From NCBI GenBank assembly GCA_030817875.1, contig JAUSZU010000001.1, positions 3,100,001 to 3,164,000 on the forward strand: a DNA stretch of 64,000 nucleotides, in the 5' to 3' direction. The stretch comes from Flavobacterium sp. W4I14 (GTDB lineage: Bacteria; Bacteroidota; Bacteroidia; Sphingobacteriales; Sphingobacteriaceae). Positions 1-6,686 of this stretch are shown one piece after another. The position numbers and the translations under genes were made by a program. The first letter of the stretch is position 1. Every line of letters starts with the position of its first letter. The notes beneath the pieces are model-generated. The model was not told the origin of the DNA. It made no database searches and worked only from the letters and a program-made list of their open reading frames with translations.

Positions 1-493
1 TTTCTAATGTTCTTTCGAAAGAAGCAATGGCCAACAGTAGATTCTTTTGTGTAGGCGGTGAATTAAAAATTTTCTGGAATAAGGCTGCATAATCCTTGTC
101 TTTCTGCAAGCGATCAATGGCATCGGCAATTGGCAGGTTCATTTCTACCGGATTGATGATGGGCTGCAAAGCCTGATCTTCTAAAGAAGCTGCTCTTCCA
201 TCCCAAAATAAGTTTGGCCTGCCCGAAAGGTTGGTTACTGACGGCGAATTACGCGTTCCTTTCGTTCCGCCTACACCTAAGCTCACCGCGCTAGTGTCTG
301 CAAAAGCAAACTCTGGTTTATGGCAAGAGGCGCAACTAATGCTTTTGTCTTTAGAAAGGATCGGATCAAAAAACAGTTTTTCGCCTAAACGTTCCTTGCT
401 GTTAATTACAGTGGGATCGTCGGCACCAAAGCCAGCCATCAGCAATACTACCACAAGCAGGCTTAGGGAAATTATGAGTTTGCTTCTTTTCAT
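1..493 (-). CDS. Di-haem cytochrome c peroxidase / MauG-family protein, N-terminal part
   Basis: The gene runs off the left edge, leaving about 164 N-terminal codons. The start at 493 gives MKRSKLIISLSLLVVVLLMA, a typical secretion signal, so the protein is periplasmic. After it comes LGEKLFFDPILS and then SCASCHKPEFAFAD, in which CASCH is a c-type haem site, then GTRNSPSVTNL and FWDGRAASLEDQA. This run is the hallmark of the bacterial di-haem cytochrome c peroxidase/MauG family, which reduces hydrogen peroxide or oxidises protein side chains. The second haem domain would lie outside the window. Which family member it is cannot be decided from this part. A dispersed repeat separates it from the co-oriented YceI-like gene, so joint transcription is uncertain. 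Confidence 0.88.
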   Translation of the reverse strand, partial: MKRSKLIISLSLLVVVLLMAGFGADDPTVINSKERLGEKLFFDPILSKDKSISCASCHKPEFAFADTSAVSLGVGGTKGTRNSPSVTNLSGRPNLFWDGRAASLEDQALQPIINPVEMNLPIADAIDRLQKDKDYAALFQKIFNSPPTQKNLLLAIASFERTLE

Positions 494-520
494 TAGTGTA
501 TTTGGTTCGGATCAATTAGT

Positions 521-606
521 CGTCATCTCGACTGGAGTGCAGCGAAATGGAGAGATCTTTAAACTATATTCAACTCAAAGATTTCTCGGCTGCGCTCGAA
601 ATGACG
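521..606. repeat. Dispersed hairpin-forming intergenic repeat, copy 1
   Basis: The ends are inverted copies of each other: CGTCATCTCGA at the left and TCGAAATGACG at the right, with internal pairing of GAGATCTTT against AAAGATTTCTC. Related material lies at 4765-4854, 6195-6250, 10131-10193, 31566-31812 and 52559-52800, always between genes. This copy sits between the peroxidase start and the YceI gene. It is non-coding; such GTCATTTCGA-type repeats are common between genes in this phylum. A role as terminator or mRNA stabiliser is inference. Confidence 0.75.
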
Positions 607-635
607 GACCTATTTATTAGGGACCTATTTATTAG
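606..635. repeat. Perfect tandem duplication of 15 bp
   Basis: GGACCTATTTATTAG occurs twice head to tail at 606-620 and 621-635, directly at the right edge of the hairpin repeat. It looks like a short slippage or insertion-related duplication. No function is suggested by the sequence. Confidence 0.9.
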
Positions 636-694
636 CTAGCGGAAGGGAGAATAAACATCCTCCCCTTCTCCACTAACCTTAACAAGAGAGATCT

Positions 695-1336
695 TTAATT
701 ATTAGCTACTAACTTTACATTCAGTTCAAAATCATCGTAGATAGTTTTATCGCCCAGGTTTTCGAAAAAGCTTTTCGACCTGAATTTGATATCGTATTTG
801 GTCCTATCAACGGTAATTTTTGCATCGGCAATTACTTTATTGCCTTCTTGTTTAACTGTTGCCGGAAAACTGATTTCATTGGTAATGCCTTTAATGGTGA
901 GCTTTCCCTTAACATCATAAGTTCCTGCACCAGTACTTTGCACCGATGTAATGTTAAAAGTGGCTTTGCCAAATTTTTCTACCGCAAAAAAATCATCGCT
1001 TTTTAAATGTCCCAACAGTTTAGCATTGGTTTCTTTATCTGTAAGATCGGTAACCGCAATGGTTTTGGTATCGAGTTCGAAACTACCGCCTTTTAGCACT
1101 TTATTATCTAAAGCCAGCGACCCAGCAGTTACATTGATGGTACCGGAATGTTCTCCAGTTACCTTTTTAGCCAACCAGGTAAGTTTGCTTTGTTCAGGGC
1201 TTACTTTATAGTTTACCAATTTCCTGGACGAGGCTTCGGTAGCTACCTTTAGTTTAGGTTTAGGTCCGTTTAAAGCGGTGAAAGATGAAGCTACAACTGT
1301 GGTAGCAATAAGTGCAATCGTTTTATACTGTAACAT
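695..1336 (-). CDS. YceI-family periplasmic lipid-binding protein
   Basis: A 213-residue protein starting MLQYKTIALIATTVVASSFT, a signal peptide, followed from about residue 42 by a YceI-type beta-barrel domain. Supporting segments are YKVSPEQSKLTWLAKKVTGE, HSGTINVTAGSLAL, GHLKSDDFFAVEKFGKATF, KGKLTIKGITNEISFPAT and DRTKYDIKFRS. YceI proteins are periplasmic lipocalin-like barrels that bind isoprenoid or other apolar ligands. Length fits the family. It lies downstream of the TlpA-like pair on the same strand (33-base gap), suggesting one envelope redox/stress operon, although no experimental role is visible. A GC-rich imperfect inverted repeat near 641-675 could end transcription but lacks a clear U-tract. 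Confidence 0.9.
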   Translation of the reverse strand: MLQYKTIALIATTVVASSFTALNGPKPKLKVATEASSRKLVNYKVSPEQSKLTWLAKKVTGEHSGTINVTAGSLALDNKVLKGGSFELDTKTIAVTDLTDKETNAKLLGHLKSDDFFAVEKFGKATFNITSVQSTGAGTYDVKGKLTIKGITNEISFPATVKQEGNKVIADAKITVDRTKYDIKFRSKSFFENLGDKTIYDDFELNVKLVANN

Positions 1337-1368
1337 GATATATATGGTATTTAGTTTAGGTGGTTTAG

Positions 1369-2688
1369 CTATTTTCCATTGGCTTGTGCCTCAAAATAGG
1401 CTGCTGATGGTACTGGTTCTGAAATTAATTCATCCAGAACTTTATTGAATTTTTTCTCGTAATCATCGTAATATTTACCGGTAACGGTTCCCGTGTAACC
1501 CGTATATATTTCGCGTACTTCTCCTTTTCTATCGATGATGATCGTAGTTGGGTAAGCGATAAATTTGTTTAATGCCGGAAGCTTATCGGCAACCAATCTT
1601 TTATCGGCCAATCCGCCAAATAGGATATCGTATTTAATGTTGTACTTGTCGCGAAGCTTGCCAAGTGTATATTTTCCATACTCTAAATCATCTTTTTGCT
1701 CAAAACCGATAGCGATGGCTTCTACCCCTCTTTTCGCATTTTTATTGAACCAGGGAGAAAGGAATACGGTCTGATCGGTACAGTTTGGGCACCAGGTACC
1801 CACTAACTCCACAATCACAACTTTGCCTTTATATTTGTCATCCGTTAAAGAAACAGGCTTTCCGTTCAGATCAGGGAAAGTAAAAGCAAGTTTTTTAACA
1901 CCTTCCTTTAAGTGTGTTAATTTATAAGGATCAGGCAATTCTGCCTGATTGTCTTTTACCCCGGTAAACTTTAAGTTATCGTAAATACCCTGGCTAATTT
2001 CGCCCGAAAGTGTTCCATCTTCATTAATGGTGCCCTTATAAATTTTAGGACTTGGTCCGCTAAAACCAGAAAGTACAAACTGGTTTCCCTGTACGGTACC
2101 TTCCAGCTCACGGCTATCGCCGGTTACCTGCATAATTACACCTGTAAGTTTATTTCCTTCTTGTTTTAAAATGGCAACTTTGTTTGGAACGGCTTCTTTA
2201 GAGAACCCCTTAAATTCCCATTTACCGGTTAAATTGGCTGTAGGCGCAACATCTTTTCCCGGCTCAACAAAGCGGTATGATTTACCTTGCTCTGCAGTAA
2301 AAGGCAAAGCATTGCCCTGCAAGCCTGGTACAAGGCTTCTATATTCGCCAGAGATCTTACCATCGCTTTCAATTTTGGCTACCAAGGCTGCATCGTAAGT
2401 ATTCATTTTGATAAACAGCGAATCCTGCCCCAGGTATTTGATGTGGAAATCGTCTCTCCGTGTGCCGTTTAGCAGTGTAAAGGTGGCATGCGCTGCATCT
2501 TTTCCTTTCAGTTCGAAATTAAAAGGCACTTCTGTTTCAGCTACCTTAAAAACACCACGCCAAATTCCTTCTTTAATGAATTTTTTGGCCACTTTTGGTT
2601 CTTCATGTACCTTATTAACAGCAAAGGCAGTTGTAGAAATGAGCGATGCCAGTGCCAGCACCTGCATTTTAGCAAAGTTAGTTTTCAT
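1369..2688 (-). CDS. TlpA-like thioredoxin-fold protein with WCPNC active site, copy A
   Basis: About 439 residues from the chosen start at 2688 (MKTNFAKMQVLALASLISTT). The upstream in-frame Met at 2727 precedes a polar stretch that is not signal-like, so it was rejected. The N-terminal ~270 residues form a beta-rich region with no domain I recognise (IWRGVFKV, PFNFELKGK, SGEYRSLVPG, GKSYRFVEPG). The C-terminal part is an AhpC/TlpA-type thioredoxin fold: FPDLNGKPVSLTD, VVIVELVGTWCPNC and AYPTTIIIDRKG (cis-Pro loop). The protein is probably periplasmic and acts as a thiol-disulfide oxidoreductase. WCPNC replaces the commoner WCGPC or WCPPC and may tune redox potential. It is a close paralogue of the gene immediately upstream (2767-4077). 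Confidence 0.87.
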   Translation of the reverse strand: MKTNFAKMQVLALASLISTTAFAVNKVHEEPKVAKKFIKEGIWRGVFKVAETEVPFNFELKGKDAAHATFTLLNGTRRDDFHIKYLGQDSLFIKMNTYDAALVAKIESDGKISGEYRSLVPGLQGNALPFTAEQGKSYRFVEPGKDVAPTANLTGKWEFKGFSKEAVPNKVAILKQEGNKLTGVIMQVTGDSRELEGTVQGNQFVLSGFSGPSPKIYKGTINEDGTLSGEISQGIYDNLKFTGVKDNQAELPDPYKLTHLKEGVKKLAFTFPDLNGKPVSLTDDKYKGKVVIVELVGTWCPNCTDQTVFLSPWFNKNAKRGVEAIAIGFEQKDDLEYGKYTLGKLRDKYNIKYDILFGGLADKRLVADKLPALNKFIAYPTTIIIDRKGEVREIYTGYTGTVTGKYYDDYEKKFNKVLDELISEPVPSAAYFEAQANGK

Positions 2689-2766
2689 CTTGTAAAGTTT
2701 TAAGTGTAGGTTAAATATGGGCTGCAATAGGATGCAGCCTCACATTTTTGGTTTGGTTGGTTTAGG

Positions 2767-4077
2767 TTATTTACTTTTTAGTGTTTCTGCTGAAGTCAAT
2801 TTTTCGGGTACTGGTTCAGCAATCAGTTCATCGAGCACCTTATTGAATTTGGTTTCGTAATCGTTAAAGTATTTCCCTGTAACGGTGCCTGTATAGCCGG
2901 TATAAATTTCTCTTACATTTCCTTTTCTATCGATAATGATGGTTGTTGGAAAAGCAATGAATTTATTTAGCGCAGGTAGTTTTTCGGCCACTACTTTTTT
3001 ATCGGCAATGCCTCCAAACAGGATATCGTAAGTGATGCCATATTTCTCTTTCAGTTTGCCAAGCGTGTATTTGGCATATTCAAGATCATCTTTTTGTTCG
3101 AAACCAATCGCAATGGCTTCTACACCACGTTTTTGGTTCTTTTTAAACCATGGCGAAAGAAAAACAGTTTGATCGGTACAGTTCGGACACCAGGTACCGA
3201 TCGTCTCGATAATTACAACCTTACCCTTGTATTTATCATCACTTAAGGAAACATTTTTCCCTGTTAGATTCGGAAAGGTGAAATCAAGTTTTTGATAACC
3301 TTCTTTAAGAAAAGTAAGTTTATAAGGATCTGGAAGTTCGGCATTTTCGTTGCGCTGGCCATCAAACTTTAGATTTTTATAAATCCCAAAGCCCTGTTCT
3401 CCGGTAATGCTATTATCGTCGTTTATTTTTCCTTTTACAATAAAAGGACTTGGTCCGGTGAAGCCAGATAATTCAAATTCGTCGCCCTGTACCGTGCCTT
3501 CAAGCTCGCGGGTATCGCCAACAACGGTCATAATTACACCCGTAAGTTTATTTCCGTTCTGTTTTAATAAAGCGATAGAAGCTGGCACAGCTTCTTTGGT
3601 ATAGGTTTTAATTTCCCATTTACCCGAGATGTTGTGCTTTGGGGCTACATCTTTTCCAGGTTCTACAAAGCGGTAACTTTTACCATGCTCGGCGACGAAA
3701 GGTAAGGAGTTACCTCTAAAGCCAGGTACCAGACTCCGGTATTCGCCAGATAATGTCCCATCGGTTTCAATTTTCGCTACCAAAGCGGCATCGTAGGTAT
3801 TCATTTTTACATAGATGGAATCATCGCCACGTCTCTCTACATGGAAATCATCACGTCTGGAGCCATTAATTAAGGTTAAGATGGCCGTTTGAGGATTTTT
3901 ACCTTTTAATTCGAAGTTAAACGGAACTTTTGATTCGCTTACACTAAACTCGCCCCTCCAAATCCCTTCTTTTGGGAATGGTTTTGCCACTCTGGCAGAA
4001 GCAATGCCCCCCAGTAATAGTACTGAGGTGGTTAAGCATGCAATTCTTGAGGAAATTTTCATTTTCATAATCATCAT
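2767..4077 (-). CDS. TlpA-like thioredoxin-fold protein with WCPNC active site, copy B
   Basis: A 436-residue protein with a signal peptide (KISSRIACLTTSVLLLGGIA) and the same layout as its neighbour. An N-terminal beta-rich module (GIWRGEFSV, VPFNFELKGK, GEYRSLVPGFRGN) leads into a C-terminal thioredoxin fold with GTWCPNCTDQTVFLSPWF and FPTTIIIDRKGNVREIYTGY. Most residues match copy A by eye, including long identical blocks around the active site, so this is a tandem gene duplication. Divergence is highest in the N-terminal module and the last ~15 residues. Several closely spaced Met codons (4077, 4074, 4068, 4062) make the exact start uncertain. The long 5' non-coding region (4078 onward) contains a structured segment at 4330-4472. 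Confidence 0.87.
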   Translation of the reverse strand: MMIMKMKISSRIACLTTSVLLLGGIASARVAKPFPKEGIWRGEFSVSESKVPFNFELKGKNPQTAILTLINGSRRDDFHVERRGDDSIYVKMNTYDAALVAKIETDGTLSGEYRSLVPGFRGNSLPFVAEHGKSYRFVEPGKDVAPKHNISGKWEIKTYTKEAVPASIALLKQNGNKLTGVIMTVVGDTRELEGTVQGDEFELSGFTGPSPFIVKGKINDDNSITGEQGFGIYKNLKFDGQRNENAELPDPYKLTFLKEGYQKLDFTFPNLTGKNVSLSDDKYKGKVVIIETIGTWCPNCTDQTVFLSPWFKKNQKRGVEAIAIGFEQKDDLEYAKYTLGKLKEKYGITYDILFGGIADKKVVAEKLPALNKFIAFPTTIIIDRKGNVREIYTGYTGTVTGKYFNDYETKFNKVLDELIAEPVPEKLTSAETLKSK

Positions 4078-4329
4078 TATTAGTTAAACACTATCGTTTT
4101 AGAGTTTTTTAATAACAAGGCACAATTTTCCCTGCAGAAAACCATATAGCATGGATACAGGCTGTTTAAACAACTGTTATGCTTTAATGAAATCCCTAAC
4201 AGGAAACGTGAGTTTACTTGTTATTGGTTAATTTATAATCTATTGCTAGATCAGTTTGAGCACTTTTTCCTATGGAAAGTTGCTAGAAGTTCAACGAGTA
4301 CTGACTCTCCCTTCTTCTTTATAAATCAA

Positions 4330-4472
4330 CTAATTAATGGTGGTGAATTAATTAGAGTAATAACCTAAACTAGTGGTGGTGATTAGTTAGGCCGTTCCTG
4401 ATACCCCGGCAACTTATTGACTGAAATACATGACCACCATAATATTCTATCAAAAGGCCCCGGGGTACCAGG
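4330..4472. other. Structured non-coding segment: twin hairpins with identical loops plus a long inverted repeat
   Basis: The stretch 4078-5049 has no gene. Within it, CTAATTAA (4330-4337) pairs with TTAATTAG (4348-4355) around a TGGTGGTGAA loop. CCTAAACTA (4364-4372) pairs imperfectly with TTAGTTAGG (4383-4391) around GTGGTGGTGA. CCTGATACCCCGG (4397-4409) pairs with CCGGGGTACCAGG (4460-4472), with one G-T type exception. The spacer of the last pair holds ACCACCA (4433-4439), complementary to TGGTGGT in both small loops (4338-4344, 4374-4380), so kissing or pseudoknot contacts are possible. It lies 250-400 bases upstream of the TlpA-like pair, so a 5' leader RNA on the minus strand is one reading. 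No known RNA family was recognised. Confidence 0.5.
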
Positions 4473-4764
4473 ATTTTTAAATAAGAATATCTGAATGAAA
4501 ACCTTTAGCAGGTGATCCGTATCTTAGCTTATATTAGCGGCAACAGCAGTTATACTGATCTGAATAATTGATCAGGGAATATGGCTGAGGTTGTCTGCGG
4601 AGTTTCATATTGAACGTAAATTTGCTAGTGAACTATTTTATTTTTTTGTAAAAGTATAAACTTCGTTTAATTTAAACAAGTATTCCTATAGATTTTATAG
4701 ACTTTATTCGCAAACAACTGATTTACAGAGAAATAATTTGAAATTCAAAGTATGATAATCGGAT

Positions 4765-4854
4765 CGTCATTTCGACCGCAGTGGAGAAATCTTTGAAGTA
4801 TGTTAAAGATTTCTCTCCCGAAGACTCGGGACTGCGCTTCAGTCGAAATGACGA
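4765..4854. repeat. Dispersed hairpin-forming intergenic repeat, copy 2
   Basis: CGTCATTTCGAC at the left end pairs with GTCGAAATGACG at the right end, and GAGAAATCTTT with AAAGATTTCTC inside. It is related to copy 1 at 521-606. A degraded relative follows at about 4872-4945 (GATCCTTCG and CAGGATGACA). Confidence 0.8.
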
Positions 4855-5049
4855 CTGATTTTCTAAATGTCTTGGTAACGCAGTGAAGAATCTTTATTAA
4901 AAAAAAGTAACTACTAAAGATCCTTCGTCATACTCAGGATGACATATTAAAAACTATAAATCAACATGTTAACCAATATAATAAAAATTAAATATTACAA
5001 AGTTTTAAAAAAAACTACTAATTCTATAGAAATTATAGTAATTAATTTT

Positions 5050-5057
5050 TACTTTTG
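5050..5057 (+). promoter_or_regulatory. Candidate Bacteroidota -7 promoter element for the tRNA-Cys/riboswitch unit
   Basis: TACTTTTG matches the Bacteroidota sigma consensus TAnnTTTG and lies 49 bases before the tRNA. The region before it is extremely AT-rich and no clear TTTG -33 element at the right spacing is visible, so the call rests on one box and position. Confidence 0.4.
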
Positions 5058-5106
5058 CTTAGTCTTCTTCAAAAAGTGAATCTAAAACTTCTTGAAAAGA
5101 TCATAT

Positions 5107-5177
5107 AGTCATGTGGCCGAGTGGTTAGGTAAAGGTCTGCAAAACCTAGTACGGCGGTTCGATTCCGTCCATGACGT
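5107..5177 (+). tRNA. tRNA-Cys (anticodon GCA), somewhat degenerate
   Basis: A cloverleaf can be drawn by hand. The acceptor is 5107-5113 with 5170-5176; the D arm starts GCCGAGTGGTTAGG; the anticodon loop CTGCAAA at 5137-5143 has GCA at 5139-5141; the T loop is TTCGATT at 5158-5164; the discriminator T at 5177 is as expected for tRNA-Cys. CCA is not encoded. Unusual points are an A-G opposition at the acceptor end (5107/5176), an A-A opposition at the top of the anticodon stem (5132/5148) and T-loop TTCGATT rather than TTCGAAT. It may be a divergent functional tRNA or a decaying extra copy. It stands six bases from the SAM-I aptamer on the same strand. Confidence 0.8.
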
Positions 5178-5183
5178 CTAATA

Positions 5184-5279
5184 CTTATCAAGAAAGACGT
5201 AGGGAATGGCCCTTTGATGTCTTAGCAACCTGTTGATTAACAAGGTGCTAATTCCTTCTGCAATGGCAGAAAAGATGAG
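5184..5279 (+). promoter_or_regulatory. SAM-I (S-box) riboswitch
   Basis: The core fits the SAM-I consensus closely. P1 is CTTATC (5184-5189) with GATGAG (5274-5279). P2 is AAGAC (5194-5198) with GTCTT (5219-5223), enclosing GTAGGGAATGGCCCTTTGAT. The conserved AGCAACC is followed by the P3 hairpin CCTGTTGATTAACAAGG and GGTGCTAATTCC. P4 is TTCTGC with GCAGAA. The class binds S-adenosylmethionine and usually represses methionine or cysteine synthesis and transport genes. Here no such gene follows: the next ORFs are a 59-codon ORF at 5361 and a DUF4833-like gene at 5590. No obvious intrinsic terminator is visible between 5280 and 5360, so the expression platform is unknown. Confidence 0.9.
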
Positions 5280-5360
5280 TTTGAAAGCAGATATCTTTAC
5301 TGTTTTCGGCGAACGATCAATAGCTATCCCTTCCAAAATTGGTAACCTAAATTTAATAAT

Positions 5361-5540
5361 ATGTCAGTTTATTTTGATTATCCATCCATCAGGGATTTTT
5401 TCGAGATCCACGGAAACACTTCTTGCGAAAAATTAGATGATTATGAACATTGTAAGGCAGAATCAGACCGGCTTTATAATGAACAACTTAATGAGATCAA
5501 TGAAGCAATTCCACATGATCAACCCAAAACCGACACGTAA
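5361..5540 (+). CDS. Small uncharacterised 59-residue ORF directly behind the SAM-I riboswitch
   Basis: An uninterrupted ATG-to-TAA frame of 59 codons beginning MSVYFDYPSIRDFFEIHG and ending QPKTDT, starting 81 bases after the aptamer. It is acidic, with two cysteines (SCEKL and EHCKAE), no signal peptide and no membrane segment, and a probable C-terminal helix (ESDRLYNEQLNEINEAI). I do not recognise a family. Upstream of the ATG is AT-rich sequence without a strong Shine-Dalgarno, which is normal for this phylum. Position behind an S-box suggests control by methionine/SAM status. It could also be a remnant or a chance ORF. The stop is 49 bases before the DUF4833-like gene on the same strand. 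Confidence 0.5.
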   Translation: MSVYFDYPSIRDFFEIHGNTSCEKLDDYEHCKAESDRLYNEQLNEINEAIPHDQPKTDT

Positions 5541-5589
5541 AAACTATTCAAACCTTTAGCTTAAACGCGCTTTAAATAATAAGCCTAAA

Positions 5590-6171
5590 ATGTATTCAAC
5601 GCCACCTGGACCATCCATTATATTTAAAACCTTATTCATTATAGTTTTAATCTTTTTTTTCTTTTCACCCGAAACATGGGCACAATCGAAAGATCCATCC
5701 CCTATCAGTTTTCCTACGCCTAAAAATGTAGATCACATGCTATTTTATCTTCAGCGTGACCCAAATACCAACACCCTGATCTATGCACTAAACCTAAAAG
5801 AAAATGGCATCATTAATGCTAATGCGCCTATTCAGGTTTATTGGATCCGCTATGGTGAAAAAGGACAGAAAAAAGACCTTGGCTATATCCAAAGGAAGTT
5901 TGCATATGGCATCGATACGAAGGAATTGGGAACAGATAAATATGAATTTCGATTTGTATCGCATAAAAAACTACCTTTTTATCTGCAGAAGTATAGCGAT
6001 AAAAGCTATCGCGTTTCGGTAACCCTAAATAACCGGACCATCAGGGTTACGCGCTTGTTTATTAGGATTCAGGGTGGCAGTTTCTGGCTTCCGAATGTAA
6101 AATATGCGGAAGTGGAAGGCACAGAAGAATCGACAGGTAAACCAGTAGTGGAACGGATAAGTGTGAAGTAA
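5590..6171 (+). CDS. DUF4833-like secreted protein
   Basis: A 193-residue protein. The N-terminus has a long hydrophobic stretch (IIFKTLFIIVLIFFFFS) ending in TWAQ, a probable signal peptide. The body, MLFYLQRDPNTNTLIYALNL, PIQVYWIRYGEKGQ, LGYIQRKFAYGID and the C-terminal KYAEVEGTEESTGKPV, resembles DUF4833, a family of unknown function common in Bacteroidota. The assignment is from memory of the pattern. It may be co-transcribed with the SAM-I riboswitch and the small ORF upstream, which would place it under SAM control, but no sulfur-related motif is seen in it. A hairpin repeat (6195-6250) lies just after its stop and may serve as its 3' end. Confidence 0.75.
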   Translation: MYSTPPGPSIIFKTLFIIVLIFFFFSPETWAQSKDPSPISFPTPKNVDHMLFYLQRDPNTNTLIYALNLKENGIINANAPIQVYWIRYGEKGQKKDLGYIQRKFAYGIDTKELGTDKYEFRFVSHKKLPFYLQKYSDKSYRVSVTLNNRTIRVTRLFIRIQGGSFWLPNVKYAEVEGTEESTGKPVVERISVK

Positions 6172-6194
6172 ACTAATTGTTGCTCAAGTTAAGA

Positions 6195-6250
6195 TGTCAT
6201 GTTGAGCCTGTCGAAACACATGATTGTCCTTCGACAGGCTCAGGATGACA
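6195..6250. repeat. Dispersed hairpin-forming intergenic repeat, copy 3
   Basis: TGTCATGTTGAGCCTGTCGA pairs almost perfectly with TCGACAGGCTCAGGATGACA across a short spacer, giving a stable stem of about 20 bp. It lies between the convergent DUF4833-like gene and the small minus-strand gene, where it could terminate transcription in both directions (inference). Confidence 0.85.
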
Positions 6251-6305
6251 AATGAAAAAAAATAAATAAAAAATCGTAATTGACATTTAATTATGAAGTC
6301 CTCTA

Positions 6306-6581
6306 CTATTTCGGCTCTTTTTTATTGTCTACCGCTGTGCTAAACGTTTTATTAAACTCGCCTTTAATCCATTGTACTTTTCCGAACGACTGCATGCCCG
6401 GGCCAATGATATAATTTCCGGTTTCAGTATCGAGGATAACTACAAGATTGTTGGCGTTTACTTCGGTGCGGTACCTTCCACCGGTTTGATCCTGTCCGTT
6501 TTTAAAACTGATGGCCGTAAACATTAAGCCTGCGCCCAAGAACCCTAGCAAAAGGGATTTTGTGTCTAATGTGATTTTCAT
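6306..6581 (-). CDS. Small secreted or membrane-anchored protein of unknown function
   Basis: A 91-residue protein starting MKITLDTKSLLLGFLGAGLM, with one hydrophobic segment (residues ~9-25) that acts as signal or anchor. The rest is soluble, with NNLVVILDTETGNYIIGPGM and FGKVQWIKGEFNKTF. No family is recognised. Codon use resembles its neighbours and the start is unambiguous. The upstream neighbour is the amidohydrolase, about 105 bases away on the same strand. Confidence 0.65.
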   Translation of the reverse strand: MKITLDTKSLLLGFLGAGLMFTAISFKNGQDQTGGRYRTEVNANNLVVILDTETGNYIIGPGMQSFGKVQWIKGEFNKTFSTAVDNKKEPK

Positions 6582-6686
6582 ATCCTTAAGATTTATTTGT
6601 GTGTAAAATCAAGATAAGATTTTTTCACAAATAACACAGGTCATAAGCTTATTCTATCAGAAATATTTCAATTCATTTTCACTTGA

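Noticed and set aside
231..620. A 129-codon plus-strand ORF over the peroxidase start
   Set aside because: It covers the haem-site region in antisense and ends in the hairpin repeat.
5107..5279. T-box leader (tRNA-sensing) instead of tRNA plus riboswitch
   Set aside because: There is a full cloverleaf with its own anticodon and a complete SAM-I core; no T-box AGGGTGG-type motif or specifier loop is seen.
5233..5436. A 67-codon plus-strand ORF
   Set aside because: It starts inside the SAM-I aptamer and its sequence is explained by conserved riboswitch bases. The ORF at 5361 in another frame is better placed.
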